From NCBI GenBank assembly GCA_048267305.1, contig JBLWXT010000003.1:124001-188000 (forward strand): DNA of 64,000 nucleotides, read 5' to 3'. Below are positions 1-8,946 of this stretch, piece after piece. The notes under the pieces are model-generated. The model saw only the letters and a program-made list of their open reading frames with translations. It did no database searches and had not been told where the DNA came from. This stretch comes from Owenweeksia sp048267305 (lineage in GTDB: Bacteria > Bacteroidota > Bacteroidia > Flavobacteriales > Schleiferiaceae). The first letter of the stretch is position 1, and every line of letters begins with the position of its first letter. The position numbers and the translations under genes were made by a program.

Positions 1-1
1 T

Positions 2-349
2 GACAATTCTGATTGGAATATTCCCGATGAATTGTTGAAAATGGTGTTGTTTCAGTTAGTTTCAAATAGTTTTAAGTTTCGCAACCTTAACAAAACATTG
101 ATAATTAATATTACAGCTTTCCACCAGGGTGGAAAAAGAATTATTAAAGTGACAGATAATGGTGTTGGTATAAATCTTAAAGATCAGGAACAGAGGCTAT
201 TTGGCCTTTTTCAAACGTTTCATTCGCATCCCGAAGCACGCGGAGTTGGTTTGTTTCAGGTGAAAAACAGGATGAAGTCAATTGGAGGTGATGTACTTTT
301 GGAAAGTGAAGTAGGCGTGGGAACCACAGTAACCTTAAATTTTAATTGA
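2..349 (+). CDS. Sensor histidine kinase, C-terminal end (partial)
   Basis: The reading frame is already open at the window edge, so only the last ~115 residues are visible. They form most of a HATPase_c ATP-binding domain: an N-box (QLVSNSFKF), a G1 box (DNGVGI) and a terminal G2-like GVGLFQVKNR followed by the usual IGGDVLLESEVGVGTTVTL ending. It would autophosphorylate a histidine located upstream of the window. The stop lies 6 bases before the next gene, a single receiver domain, so the two probably form a phosphotransfer pair. Sensor and dimerisation domains cannot be seen. The kinase identity is firm; the signal is unknown. Confidence 0.9.
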   Translation, partial: DNSDWNIPDELLKMVLFQLVSNSFKFRNLNKTLIINITAFHQGGKRIIKVTDNGVGINLKDQEQRLFGLFQTFHSHPEARGVGLFQVKNRMKSIGGDVLLESEVGVGTTVTLNFN

Positions 350-355
350 TTAGGA

Positions 356-757
356 ATGAATGAAAAGAAGCACCTGTGTGTTATTGATGACGATCAGGTA
401 TATCAGTTTACAATCAAGAAAACTTTGGAGCACAGGAATACTTTTAGCAGAGTTTCCTTTTTTAACGATGGTAAAGAAGGAATTGACTTCCTGAAAGGTG
501 AGATTAATAGTGCTTCTGATTTGCCAGACGTTATTCTTTTAGACCTTAACATGCCAGTGCTTGACGGTTGGGGGTTTATGGAGGAATTTATGGCTATCAA
601 AGATCAGCTGGCAAAGCCAGTGCATATCTATTTGGTAACCTCCAGCATTGATTTTAGAGACAGGGAACGGGCCAAAAACTATAGCGAGGTAAGTGATTTT
701 AAGATAAAGCCCATTACCTACGAAGAACTCTCCCTAACCCTTTGGGAGCTGGCTTAG
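356..757 (+). CDS. Single-domain response regulator (CheY-like receiver)
   Basis: A 133-residue protein made of one receiver domain with no output domain. Visible features are the acidic pocket near the N-terminus (VIDDDQ), the phosphoacceptor aspartate in VILLDLNMP, a threonine/serine switch in LVTSS and the conserved lysine in KIKPIT. It follows the kinase end by 6 bases and is most likely its partner, passing phosphate on or acting by protein contact. It closely resembles the receiver at 54335-54739 in length and motif layout (both have the LPD[VL]ILLD phosphorylation segment), so the two may be members of one Bacteroidota receiver family. Confidence 0.92.
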   Translation: MNEKKHLCVIDDDQVYQFTIKKTLEHRNTFSRVSFFNDGKEGIDFLKGEINSASDLPDVILLDLNMPVLDGWGFMEEFMAIKDQLAKPVHIYLVTSSIDFRDRERAKNYSEVSDFKIKPITYEELSLTLWELA

Positions 758-826
758 ATTTTAAGCGTTGCTTATGCTATTGGCATTGACTATGGTGCGA
801 TAGCAAATTTGCAGACCTTAAGCTCT

Positions 827-834
827 TAAATTTG
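827..834 (+). promoter_or_regulatory. Candidate Bacteroidota -7 promoter element
   Basis: TAAATTTG fits the Bacteroidota -7 consensus TAnnTTTG and lies 22 bases before the ATG of the DUF427 gene. The nearest TTTG upstream (808-811) leaves a 15-base spacer, shorter than usual, so only the -7 part is supported. Confidence 0.35.
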
Positions 835-856
835 AATTTCATTTTAAAATTTGAAC

Positions 857-1138
857 ATGAAGGCAATTTGGAACGGTCAGGTTTTGGCTGAAAGCGATAA
901 AACCATAGTGGTGGAGAACAATCACTATTTCCCACCAGAATCCATAAATATGGAATTTTTTAAGGAATCGGCATCACATAGCACTTGCCCATGGAAGGGA
1001 GTGGCATCATATTATACCATAGAGGTAAACGGAGATCAAAATCCGGATGCTGCATGGTATTATCCCAAAACCAAAGCTTTGGCTGATAAAATAGAGGGGT
1101 ATGTGGCCTTTTGGAAGGGAGTGGAAGTAGTGAAATAA
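857..1138 (+). CDS. DUF427 domain protein
   Basis: A 93-residue protein matching the DUF427 family (Pfam NTP_transf_9): a tryptophan-rich small beta fold with the conserved pieces FPPESI, STCPWKGVASYY and AAWYYPKT. The family is widespread, cytosolic and of unknown biochemical role. An upstream in-frame TTG at 851 is possible, but the ATG at 857 gives the usual family start (MKAIWNGQVLAES). The gene stands alone and ends before a strong hairpin at 1158-1203. I can assign the family but not a function. Confidence 0.88.
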   Translation: MKAIWNGQVLAESDKTIVVENNHYFPPESINMEFFKESASHSTCPWKGVASYYTIEVNGDQNPDAAWYYPKTKALADKIEGYVAFWKGVEVVK

Positions 1139-1157
1139 AATATCACGAAAATCCTAT

Positions 1158-1203
1158 AAACCACAAGCCCCATCCACATAAAGTGTGATGGGGCTTGTGG
1201 TTT
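1158..1203. terminator. Strong bidirectional hairpin terminator
   Basis: A perfect 17-base inverted repeat (arms 1158-1174 and 1187-1203, core AACCACAAGCCCCATC) with a 12-base loop lies between two convergent genes. It is flanked by A and T tracts and can end transcription from both the DUF427 gene and the T9SS operon. Confidence 0.8.
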
Positions 1204-1215
1204 ATGCCGAGAAGC

Positions 1216-4200
1216 TTACTCCTTAATAAATTTAAGAATTATTGGCTCGGTAGTATTTTCTATTTGCAACCAATATACACCGGCCGAAAGGTTTTCAATA
1301 CTAATTGTAGTAGCTTCTACAGGATTTAATTCGGAAGTCCATTTTCTAATAAGGGCCCCACGCTGATCGTAAATTGAAAGTTGATGAACTCCATTTATAT
1401 CTGCTCTTAAATTAAGAAGAGAAGAAGCTGGTACGGGGTATAAGTAGGCATTGTTAAGTACCGCATCATTTGGCTCAAAGCCAATGGTTGAACAATTACT
1501 TCCTATAGATTCCAGACATACATCATCAATAGCCCAGCCTTCACCAGATATATTTGCGTTAGATGCAAATCTGAAACGGAATTGAATACCGCTATTGGCA
1601 AATACTTTAAAGTCATTTTGAGCTAAAACCCAGCCACCTGAATTCCCGCTAAAGCCGGGTTTAACATAATCTAGAGATTGTATAAACTGAGTGTTGTACC
1701 AAAGTGAATCTGTGCTCCAATATCTACCCAGGGTTTGCCAAGTTAAACCAGAATCCAGGGTGAACTCCACATTTCCACCATCAAAGTTTCTCTCGGTATC
1801 AAAGTTTTGCCAAAAGCTAAAGCGGTAGCAAAAATTACCATTTACCGGATAGATGGGCGTATAAAGGTGTTGATCCAGGGATGAGGCATACAACGAATCT
1901 TTAGTGAACCAAGTATTAGAGCCAGCATGCGCGCTATTGATTTGCTTTTTGTTTGGTATCCCATACTTCCATAAAGTATCTAAAGAACCTGTCTTCGTGT
2001 CAATATCTAAAAAAGAAGATGAGGTTTCAAAACCAAAACATTTAGGAAGACTGATTACCTCAGGTAAGTATTTTAGCAGCATTTTCAAGGTGTCATCTGT
2101 TGGTATTGCATCCTTACGGTTGTTAGGTAAAGTGGTATGGATGAGCAGTTCTGACATCCCCGCATTTAGATTGACAGGTAGAGATAAGTTTACTAATTGA
2201 GATTTGCCCGCTGGAATGGCATTGCCTAGTACCTTGGTTTCTTGATGTAGGATAGTACCATTAGCTTCTATTGTTATGCCAATCTTGGTAAGTGGTGCGG
2301 CTCCGGAGTTTCTGATTTCTATGGCTAAGTTATTTTTACCTATTCTGGGAGAGGCACCTAAAAAAGACATCAATTTGGGCGAGCCTGAATTTTGAGGTGG
2401 ATAATATATTTGTAAGTCATCTAAAGCCCAACCTGGAGTTCCATGCGCGTTATACGTAACAAATCGAATGGCTTTTGCTCCTGCGGAACGGTGTAATGTC
2501 AGTGGATAGATGCTGTAAACCCAACCGCTGGAGGCGCCAGTAAATCCTCTATTATATGTAGCATTAAAGGTTCTATTGATCAATGAATTCCAGTTTTGAT
2601 TAGCGGGGCTTTTATTATCTAATACTTGCCAGCCTTTATCATTAATCTGTACTATTCCAAACTGGTTGGTGTTAGTTCCGAAGTCAAATTTTTGCCAAAA
2701 TCTTAGTTCCACTCCATATAGGCTATCAAGCCCTGAGAAATTGGGGGTTTGAAGAATTTCTAAATCGGGGGACATTTGAAAAATCATTGTATCCGCGTTG
2801 GTAACGGCACACTTCAATCCCATCTTGGCCTGTGTAAAGCCAGTTTTGCGGGGGCTGGTTATTTCCCATTGATTGTTGCTTCCATTGAGATAAATATCTC
2901 CATTACAACTTTCAAAATCATTGAAATAGGGGAGCGTGGCTTCCCCAATTACCATAAGCTCGGAGTAAAGGGTGTCGTTGTTGGTAAACTGATCAGCGGC
3001 ACTTTCTAACCAATATTTTGCGCTATAATTTCCCTGTGGCAGAGGTTGAGAAAAGCTAAGGTTATGAAGGTATATACCCCTGTTTACTACGTTATAGGCT
3101 GTTACCACATAAGAGTCAGACGATGCGGTAATTACTTGTGTAGTCGGATTGCACTGGTCTGTAAATTCTGCTCTTAGCTTTACGGTATAGGTTTGTGTGG
3201 TGTTGATAACACCAAAATCGGAGTATAGTACATACGCCCGTGCAACGGTGTCAATACCCGTATTGGCAGTTTTAATATCTATCGATCGCAATGACAAATC
3301 TCGTGTTGAACGTTCTTTGATGGTAATGTCATCAATGGAAACAATTTCGCCCTGAGGGCGCCCTTGATTAATACCCTTAAAGGCAATTTGTATCACCTTT
3401 CCGATATAATTACTCAAATCCACCACCCAACCTTCCATTGGGGTTTTTTGCAGAGTAAGCTGGTTATTATTGTGTGAAAATACGGTTGTCCAAGTTTGAC
3501 CTTCTTCTTTTATCTGTACTTCCAAATAAGAAGTATGTGGTACAAAAGCCTGAAAATGAAGAATTGGGTTGTTAAGCCCTTGTAAGTCTATACAACTTGA
3601 TTGTAGCCTGGTAAAATCACCAACAAAAAGGCTGTCCATTTTTAAAGTCACATGTTTGCCTTTGCGGCCAAAGCTGCGCGTAAGATCTTTTAAGTTATTG
3701 TTTTGAATGCCCTCTCTAATCACCCACCGGGTGTTTGAATTGTTAGTGGTAGTGTTTAAAGTCCATAAAGATGAATTTAAATTTCCGTTGCCATTAAAAG
3801 AGGTAGAGGCATTTTCAAAATTTTGAAAATGAGGAAAACTGTTAATTACGGCCGATTTTGGGGAGATAACAACTGTTAGCGTGTCAGAACTTAAGTCAGA
3901 ATCGCCTGGAAGGGCAACCCAAACTTTAAGGTTGTGTGAAACAGCCGGTGAATAGGAAAGAGGTAGACCATAGGTAAACGCTGTGGTGTCACCAAGTTTC
4001 AGAGAGATATTTTTGATAGTATCATATACCACAGGTAGATTGCCTAGCTGATAAGCCACGGGAATTTTGGTGAGAGTATTTATTCCATTGTTGAGGACGT
4101 TGATACTCACAGGTACTGCCGCGGAAGGGGAGCAAGGTTCATTGTCAGGTGATAGTATTGATAGCAGCGCCAAATCATTTTGAACCGCATCCATTATTTC

Positions 4201-5817
4201 AATATCATCTATGGCTATATCTGCTAAAGATGAACTTCCGGCAATCGTTTGTCCATAAAATCGAAGTTTAACTATTTTCCCACGAAAGGGTTCTAAGCTG
4301 ATGGTTGCTTTTTTCCAGGGATCAGAATTGGTAGTTTGTTTCTCACCAATCAGTTTTAAATAGGGAAACCACACCTCTACTGCCCCAGGTGTAGTATCTA
4401 TGTCAATTTTTAAACGTTCAACATCGGAACCAAACATGTGATAATAAAAGGAAAGTGTGCGGCTAATCGAATCCCTTAAGTCTATACAAGGCAACATAAA
4501 TGAAGTTGATACCATCCCAGCCTGCCCTGTAAAGTCAGTATATAGATAATTACCAGTTCCGGAGGTGTTATCTCCACTAGCACCAGTGGCAGAACTTGTA
4601 GACGGTCCGCTAAAAACAGACCAGCCAAAAGCATTCATAATGGGCGGATTTACATTATAAAACTGATCGTTAGGCATACTTCCTCTGCCAGAAGATCCCC
4701 CAAGCCCGTGTCCAGGAACCCAGCCGGAACTTTCAAAATCCTCTTTCCATGGAAAGGTGTCAATCATTTGATGGACTGCATCACATTCGCCACCCAGGCA
4801 CTTTTGAGGTAAATCGGCAAAGTAAAACATGTAGTATCCGGTATCAGGAAATCGTCCCAAATTCCCGCACATATCATAAGCCTCTACAGCCCACCTTACA
4901 GTGTCTTTGGGATTGTACCCTGTAAAATTGTGATATTGACGTATTCCGCTTGTTGTCGAAAATCGCTGTGAGTAACGCGGGGCGCCACCATTAATAATTT
5001 CCACAGCTCTCACTGAATCTAATTGAGCATTGTCTGTTACATTAAAAAATAAGGTGCGGTTAAAGGTTGGCGAAAAGTTATACCCGCCAGTCATTAAGCT
5101 ATCCTGACAGAACATAGGTGAACCTGAAGAAAAGGAAATATCTGGCTTGCGCAGTTCACATTGTGCTCCAATTATCTTCACATCATCAACAAACCAACCT
5201 GCCGCAAACCCCGATGGTAGCTGGCCTACAAAATCTGCTTCAAATCTCAGCTTTACTTGAGTATATCCCGGGCCTGATGTGGGAATGGCCAGGTTGGTGA
5301 TGTCAAAATCTTCAGTAATCCACCATGATGCTTGAGGAATAGCTGCGCTACCAGTAGCTTGAAGTCCCCAAAGGTTATTGTTAGCATAGTAGCTGGCTTC
5401 ATTAAAGCTGGTCATTAGTGAGAAATCAGGAGCGCTGCCATAATAATGAGCTCCGGTGAGTTGACTCCAGGTGGAGCCATTGTTTGTAGATATGTGAATT
5501 TTACAATTGTTCAAAAAACTAACCTTGGCTATCTGATTAAAAGACAGGTACACGGCATTTACCCCAACAGTACTGAAACTTTGAGTTTCAAAATATACAC
5601 GGCTGATCATACTGCCTGTTACTTTGTATGATTGTGTTGGCGATGTAGCCAAGGTAGTGGTGGTAGACCAAAGTGGTGGGTTGGTGCCCGATAATGAACC
5701 TGTGCTTACACTGTCAGCTCCTGATGGGAAATCAAAGTTTTCGTGAAAAAGGACTGTTTGCTGGCCCAATAAATTGACCACAAAAGCCATTATTAGTACC
5801 GTAAATAATTTCTTCAT
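1216..5817 (-). CDS. Giant secreted multi-domain protein with T9SS sorting domain
   Basis: A 1533-residue extracellular protein. It starts with a signal peptide (MKKLFTVLIMAFVVNLLGQ) and ends with a type A T9SS sorting domain (YLYPVPASSLL, then LSIYDQRGAL, ending LKFIKE). Between these are about five repeats of a jelly-roll, MAM-like module (choice-of-anchor J type): each has a tryptophan-rich start and ends in a W-x-[IVL]-DD-[IVL]-x-[IVL] signature (WFVDDVKII, IAIDDIEIM, VSIDDITIK, WALDDLQIY, WAIDDVCLE), separated by CARDB-like beta domains. Such proteins are surface anchored or released and usually serve adhesion or polymer binding. It is the last gene of a four-gene minus-strand T9SS run, 12 bases after its neighbour. 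No catalytic motif was seen. Confidence 0.88.
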   Translation of the reverse strand: MKKLFTVLIMAFVVNLLGQQTVLFHENFDFPSGADSVSTGSLSGTNPPLWSTTTTLATSPTQSYKVTGSMISRVYFETQSFSTVGVNAVYLSFNQIAKVSFLNNCKIHISTNNGSTWSQLTGAHYYGSAPDFSLMTSFNEASYYANNNLWGLQATGSAAIPQASWWITEDFDITNLAIPTSGPGYTQVKLRFEADFVGQLPSGFAAGWFVDDVKIIGAQCELRKPDISFSSGSPMFCQDSLMTGGYNFSPTFNRTLFFNVTDNAQLDSVRAVEIINGGAPRYSQRFSTTSGIRQYHNFTGYNPKDTVRWAVEAYDMCGNLGRFPDTGYYMFYFADLPQKCLGGECDAVHQMIDTFPWKEDFESSGWVPGHGLGGSSGRGSMPNDQFYNVNPPIMNAFGWSVFSGPSTSSATGASGDNTSGTGNYLYTDFTGQAGMVSTSFMLPCIDLRDSISRTLSFYYHMFGSDVERLKIDIDTTPGAVEVWFPYLKLIGEKQTTNSDPWKKATISLEPFRGKIVKLRFYGQTIAGSSSLADIAIDDIEIMDAVQNDLALLSILSPDNEPCSPSAAVPVSINVLNNGINTLTKIPVAYQLGNLPVVYDTIKNISLKLGDTTAFTYGLPLSYSPAVSHNLKVWVALPGDSDLSSDTLTVVISPKSAVINSFPHFQNFENASTSFNGNGNLNSSLWTLNTTTNNSNTRWVIREGIQNNNLKDLTRSFGRKGKHVTLKMDSLFVGDFTRLQSSCIDLQGLNNPILHFQAFVPHTSYLEVQIKEEGQTWTTVFSHNNNQLTLQKTPMEGWVVDLSNYIGKVIQIAFKGINQGRPQGEIVSIDDITIKERSTRDLSLRSIDIKTANTGIDTVARAYVLYSDFGVINTTQTYTVKLRAEFTDQCNPTTQVITASSDSYVVTAYNVVNRGIYLHNLSFSQPLPQGNYSAKYWLESAADQFTNNDTLYSELMVIGEATLPYFNDFESCNGDIYLNGSNNQWEITSPRKTGFTQAKMGLKCAVTNADTMIFQMSPDLEILQTPNFSGLDSLYGVELRFWQKFDFGTNTNQFGIVQINDKGWQVLDNKSPANQNWNSLINRTFNATYNRGFTGASSGWVYSIYPLTLHRSAGAKAIRFVTYNAHGTPGWALDDLQIYYPPQNSGSPKLMSFLGASPRIGKNNLAIEIRNSGAAPLTKIGITIEANGTILHQETKVLGNAIPAGKSQLVNLSLPVNLNAGMSELLIHTTLPNNRKDAIPTDDTLKMLLKYLPEVISLPKCFGFETSSSFLDIDTKTGSLDTLWKYGIPNKKQINSAHAGSNTWFTKDSLYASSLDQHLYTPIYPVNGNFCYRFSFWQNFDTERNFDGGNVEFTLDSGLTWQTLGRYWSTDSLWYNTQFIQSLDYVKPGFSGNSGGWVLAQNDFKVFANSGIQFRFRFASNANISGEGWAIDDVCLESIGSNCSTIGFEPNDAVLNNAYLYPVPASSLLNLRADINGVHQLSIYDQRGALIRKWTSELNPVEATTISIENLSAGVYWLQIENTTEPIILKFIKE

Positions 5818-5829
5818 GCAGAGTAGTTT

Positions 5830-7356
5830 TTATAGTTTTTCGAACTTGGCCACTTGTGACCATTGATCAGAGGTGGCTTTGATGATGTAAACACCTGCTG
5901 GTAGGAAGTCCAGCACCACTGAAGGTTGGTTTTCTCCTAAAAAAGCATCTACAAGTAAAAGTTTCCCATTTAAATCAAAAACATAAATCTTTCCATTCAA
6001 TATGTTTTGGGGAAGGCTCACCAATAGTTTATCGGTTACCGGGTTTGGGTATAAATGAAATGGATCAAGAAAATGCTCTGATTCTCCAACCCTGGTGCTA
6101 CAGCCACTTGAGATAATCATTAAACTGTCACCAGCCACTAGCTCGTTTGCACAGGTGTTTATCAGTGAGTTAAAATCATTTCCCTTACGGGTAAAAAGAG
6201 TTAGGGTATCATTATAACTAATTGGGTTGTGAAGTCTTAACCAAAAGGAGGAGGCCTCTAAATCATGAGTATTGGATGAATCTATATGTGCCGAAATTAT
6301 GGGCACAAGATTTCCTTGGGAATTGATTAGGGCAAAATCAGAACCGTCAGGAGATAATGAAGCCTTAAGAAATTTTCTTTTAGAATCTATTTTTAAAAGG
6401 GTATCACCACACAATACGTTTAAAGAGGTGGCTGTAGAATCAAATAACCAGAAACCATCTTCTTTACGACAACTGGGGGTTATGGAAATCTGAATATCCA
6501 TTTCGCTGGCCCCTACAATGTAGTGCTGTTGTGTAGCATGATTTAATCTGTATTCAGTGGCTACAATATGTATAACATCAATTTCTGGTTGAGAAGGAGT
6601 GAAGCTAAGTAGGCCTGTAGATGGGTCAAGATGTATACCACTTAGAGTTCTCATCGGACTTACCAAGCTGAACCCAGTGTTGAATGTTGCCGGGGTGTTT
6701 GCATTGCAATTACCATTGGCAGGAAAATCAAAGGAATAGTAAATACTGTCACCATCAGGTTCTTCTGCTCTTTGAGACCATTGAAAAGGTGTATTTATAC
6801 AGAAGATTTTACTAAGTGGATTTAGGAACTTTGGACTTGAGTTGGGGCCATTCAGGTTATTAAGCTTTGTTTCAATATGAAAATTTCCGGATACTGCTAA
6901 ATTGCTATTTCCATTTCTTGCCACATCATTATAGCTGAAAATAAAATCGGAACACTTTCCTGGTAGATCAATTTGGCAATGCAAAAGGTAAGTTTCTGTA
7001 GTTATATACCACCCAAGCCCTAATAAAGAAAAATCAAAACAATCGGCTTGACCAGGTAGAACAAAACTGCCCTGCCGGGTGCCTGGAACTGTATCACTAC
7101 CAATGGAGGGGTAAAAAGGTAATAGGGGAGCTGTATGAGTGCTTGTGGTAAAACAGCTGGATTTTACACAAACGTCTCCGGGAAGAGACATCGGCACACC
7201 AGATAAGTCCCTGTCTATCTGTACAAAAACGTTGTAGCGATATGGGTTTTGGACGTTACCTATGTACTCATACCAAATTTTTCCACCCGCTAAATGGGTA
7301 GCGTTAGCAGAGAAAAGACAAACAGTAATTACTAGTAGCGTTAGTAGTTTTTTCAT
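5830..7356 (-). CDS. T9SS-exported ~510-residue protein, paralogue 3 of a tandem trio
   Basis: A 508-residue secreted protein with a signal peptide (cut near ANA-THLAGG) and a type A T9SS sorting domain (LYPNPVTDKLLVSLP, IYVFDLNGKLL). The mature N-terminus has the pattern HLAGGKIWYEYIG...YRYNVFVQIDRD, shared with the next two genes upstream. The middle carries a conserved line FNTGFSLVSPM...GIHLDPSTGLLSFTP, also present in the paralogues and reminiscent of immunoglobulin-like PKD or cadherin-like surface modules. The function is unknown; a surface adhesin or matrix role is inferred only from export and repeat architecture. It is less like the other two than they are like each other. Confidence 0.85.
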   Translation of the reverse strand: MKKLLTLLVITVCLFSANATHLAGGKIWYEYIGNVQNPYRYNVFVQIDRDLSGVPMSLPGDVCVKSSCFTTSTHTAPLLPFYPSIGSDTVPGTRQGSFVLPGQADCFDFSLLGLGWYITTETYLLHCQIDLPGKCSDFIFSYNDVARNGNSNLAVSGNFHIETKLNNLNGPNSSPKFLNPLSKIFCINTPFQWSQRAEEPDGDSIYYSFDFPANGNCNANTPATFNTGFSLVSPMRTLSGIHLDPSTGLLSFTPSQPEIDVIHIVATEYRLNHATQQHYIVGASEMDIQISITPSCRKEDGFWLFDSTATSLNVLCGDTLLKIDSKRKFLKASLSPDGSDFALINSQGNLVPIISAHIDSSNTHDLEASSFWLRLHNPISYNDTLTLFTRKGNDFNSLINTCANELVAGDSLMIISSGCSTRVGESEHFLDPFHLYPNPVTDKLLVSLPQNILNGKIYVFDLNGKLLLVDAFLGENQPSVVLDFLPAGVYIIKATSDQWSQVAKFEKL

Positions 7357-7391
7357 GATTTATTGATTTGCGGCAGTTCGAAAAGTTGAGT

Positions 7392-8927
7392 TTACTCTTT
7401 AATTATTTTAATGACGGATAATTGTTGGTTTGGTTGGTTAAGCTGCACTAAATATAGGCCTTGATTCAGGTTTTTACAATTAAGTTGAACCTTATTAGCA
7501 TTATCAGGGTAAGCGGTTCTACTTTCAATTAATTTTCCGGATAGATCATAAATGCTGATTAGTAAATTTCCCTCAAACCTACCTTCTACCAATTGTAGGT
7601 GTAAAACATCATTTACCGGATTAGGGTAAGCAATTACATCCTTCTGTAATTCATTTTCATAGATTCCAAATACCGGTTGGCAATCATCTACCACTAGCCT
7701 TACAGTACCGCTCGTAAATTCATGTTCACAGGAGGTGATAAGTTTTGTACCCAACAAACCGGGTTTAATAGATAAATCAAAAGTGTCATTCCGTGTGATG
7801 GGTAAAAAGGTTTTTATCCAAACTTCTTTGGTGTAAAGTCCACTGTAAACTGGGTTTAATGCTCCTGCCTCAATAATGGGTATTGGGGAGTTGTTTTTTG
7901 CATCCACCAACCTAAAGTTACTGCCGTCCTTAGCTATTTTATCAACTTGTATTTCATAATTCAGCTTAAGCTTGATGATTTTATCGTTGCAGTAAAATTT
8001 GGCGGAGGTGTCAATGTTGTTGGCATCTGAATTAAAAAGCGGAGAAAGGCTGGGGTTGGAGCAGGAGGAAACAATGTTGAGGCGGGATTCCCTTTTTACC
8101 ATTCCTACTAAGTAATAGAGTTGTAAAATCGTATCATAAGACCATTCCTCAACCTTTACCATTAGTATATCACTTTCAACAATAGCTGGTTGAAATTCCA
8201 CTATACCGGTTCTAATATTTAAGCCGAAGCCACCTGAGTTTTGAACGGGGTTATTTCCAGAATAACCTACTGCCCAGTTCATCCATGTGTTTTGGTCGGT
8301 TTGAGGTCTCCAAATATCATAAACCAAGCTATCACCATCTACGTCTGTGCATTGGTAACCCATCCTTACAGGTTTTGAGAGGCACACATTCACCAAAGGA
8401 TCGTTATTAAACAAAACCGAATTATTGGGCCTCCTTGTATTATTCAACCAGACATCTAAGAATAATGTATCAGCTAAATTTCTCTGAAAATTAGTAAAGT
8501 TGGTATCTCGGCAACAGCCGGTATAACTGAACCGAAAATCCGCACATTTACCTGGCAATGTAATAGTATCCTCATACTTGTGTACCGAAATATGGATGGT
8601 ATTGGTATCAGCGGTATCAATGCAATTGTAAGCTCTATGTATGGCAAAGCCCCCATCTCCAGCCGCTTCCAAAGGTGTTGGAGCTATCCGTTTTAAGATT
8701 AGGGTGTCTGATCCATAGCATGTTGAGTTAATGCTTATGCTCATTGTGGTATCATGCCTTACCACTCCGGGATTATAGTTGCGATACATATTCAGCTTAA
8801 TCTTATATAAATAAGGCTGAGTGGCAGTGCCTACATGCTCATAGGTGATTTCACCACCGGTATAGTTCTGAGCCATAATTCCCGTAAGGCAAAGAAAAAT
8901 TATAAGCAATGTCGTTAAGCTTTTCAT
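7392..8927 (-). CDS. T9SS-exported ~510-residue protein, paralogue 2 of a tandem trio
   Basis: A 511-residue secreted protein: signal peptide ending near IMAQ, mature start YTGGEITYEHVG with YLYKIKLNMYRNY, and a T9SS type A C-terminus (AYPNPVNDVLHLQL, LISIYDLSGKLI, ending IKIIKE). A conserved cysteine segment (KCADFRFSYTGCCRD) matches KCGDHLFSWSLCCRN in the gene upstream, so these cysteines probably form disulfides outside the cell. The trio shares length, order of motifs and close spacing (35 and 19 bases), which indicates tandem duplication. No enzyme motif is visible. Confidence 0.85.
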   Translation of the reverse strand: MKSLTTLLIIFLCLTGIMAQNYTGGEITYEHVGTATQPYLYKIKLNMYRNYNPGVVRHDTTMSISINSTCYGSDTLILKRIAPTPLEAAGDGGFAIHRAYNCIDTADTNTIHISVHKYEDTITLPGKCADFRFSYTGCCRDTNFTNFQRNLADTLFLDVWLNNTRRPNNSVLFNNDPLVNVCLSKPVRMGYQCTDVDGDSLVYDIWRPQTDQNTWMNWAVGYSGNNPVQNSGGFGLNIRTGIVEFQPAIVESDILMVKVEEWSYDTILQLYYLVGMVKRESRLNIVSSCSNPSLSPLFNSDANNIDTSAKFYCNDKIIKLKLNYEIQVDKIAKDGSNFRLVDAKNNSPIPIIEAGALNPVYSGLYTKEVWIKTFLPITRNDTFDLSIKPGLLGTKLITSCEHEFTSGTVRLVVDDCQPVFGIYENELQKDVIAYPNPVNDVLHLQLVEGRFEGNLLISIYDLSGKLIESRTAYPDNANKVQLNCKNLNQGLYLVQLNQPNQQLSVIKIIKE

Positions 8928-8946
8928 AAGGTTTGGTTTAATGAGT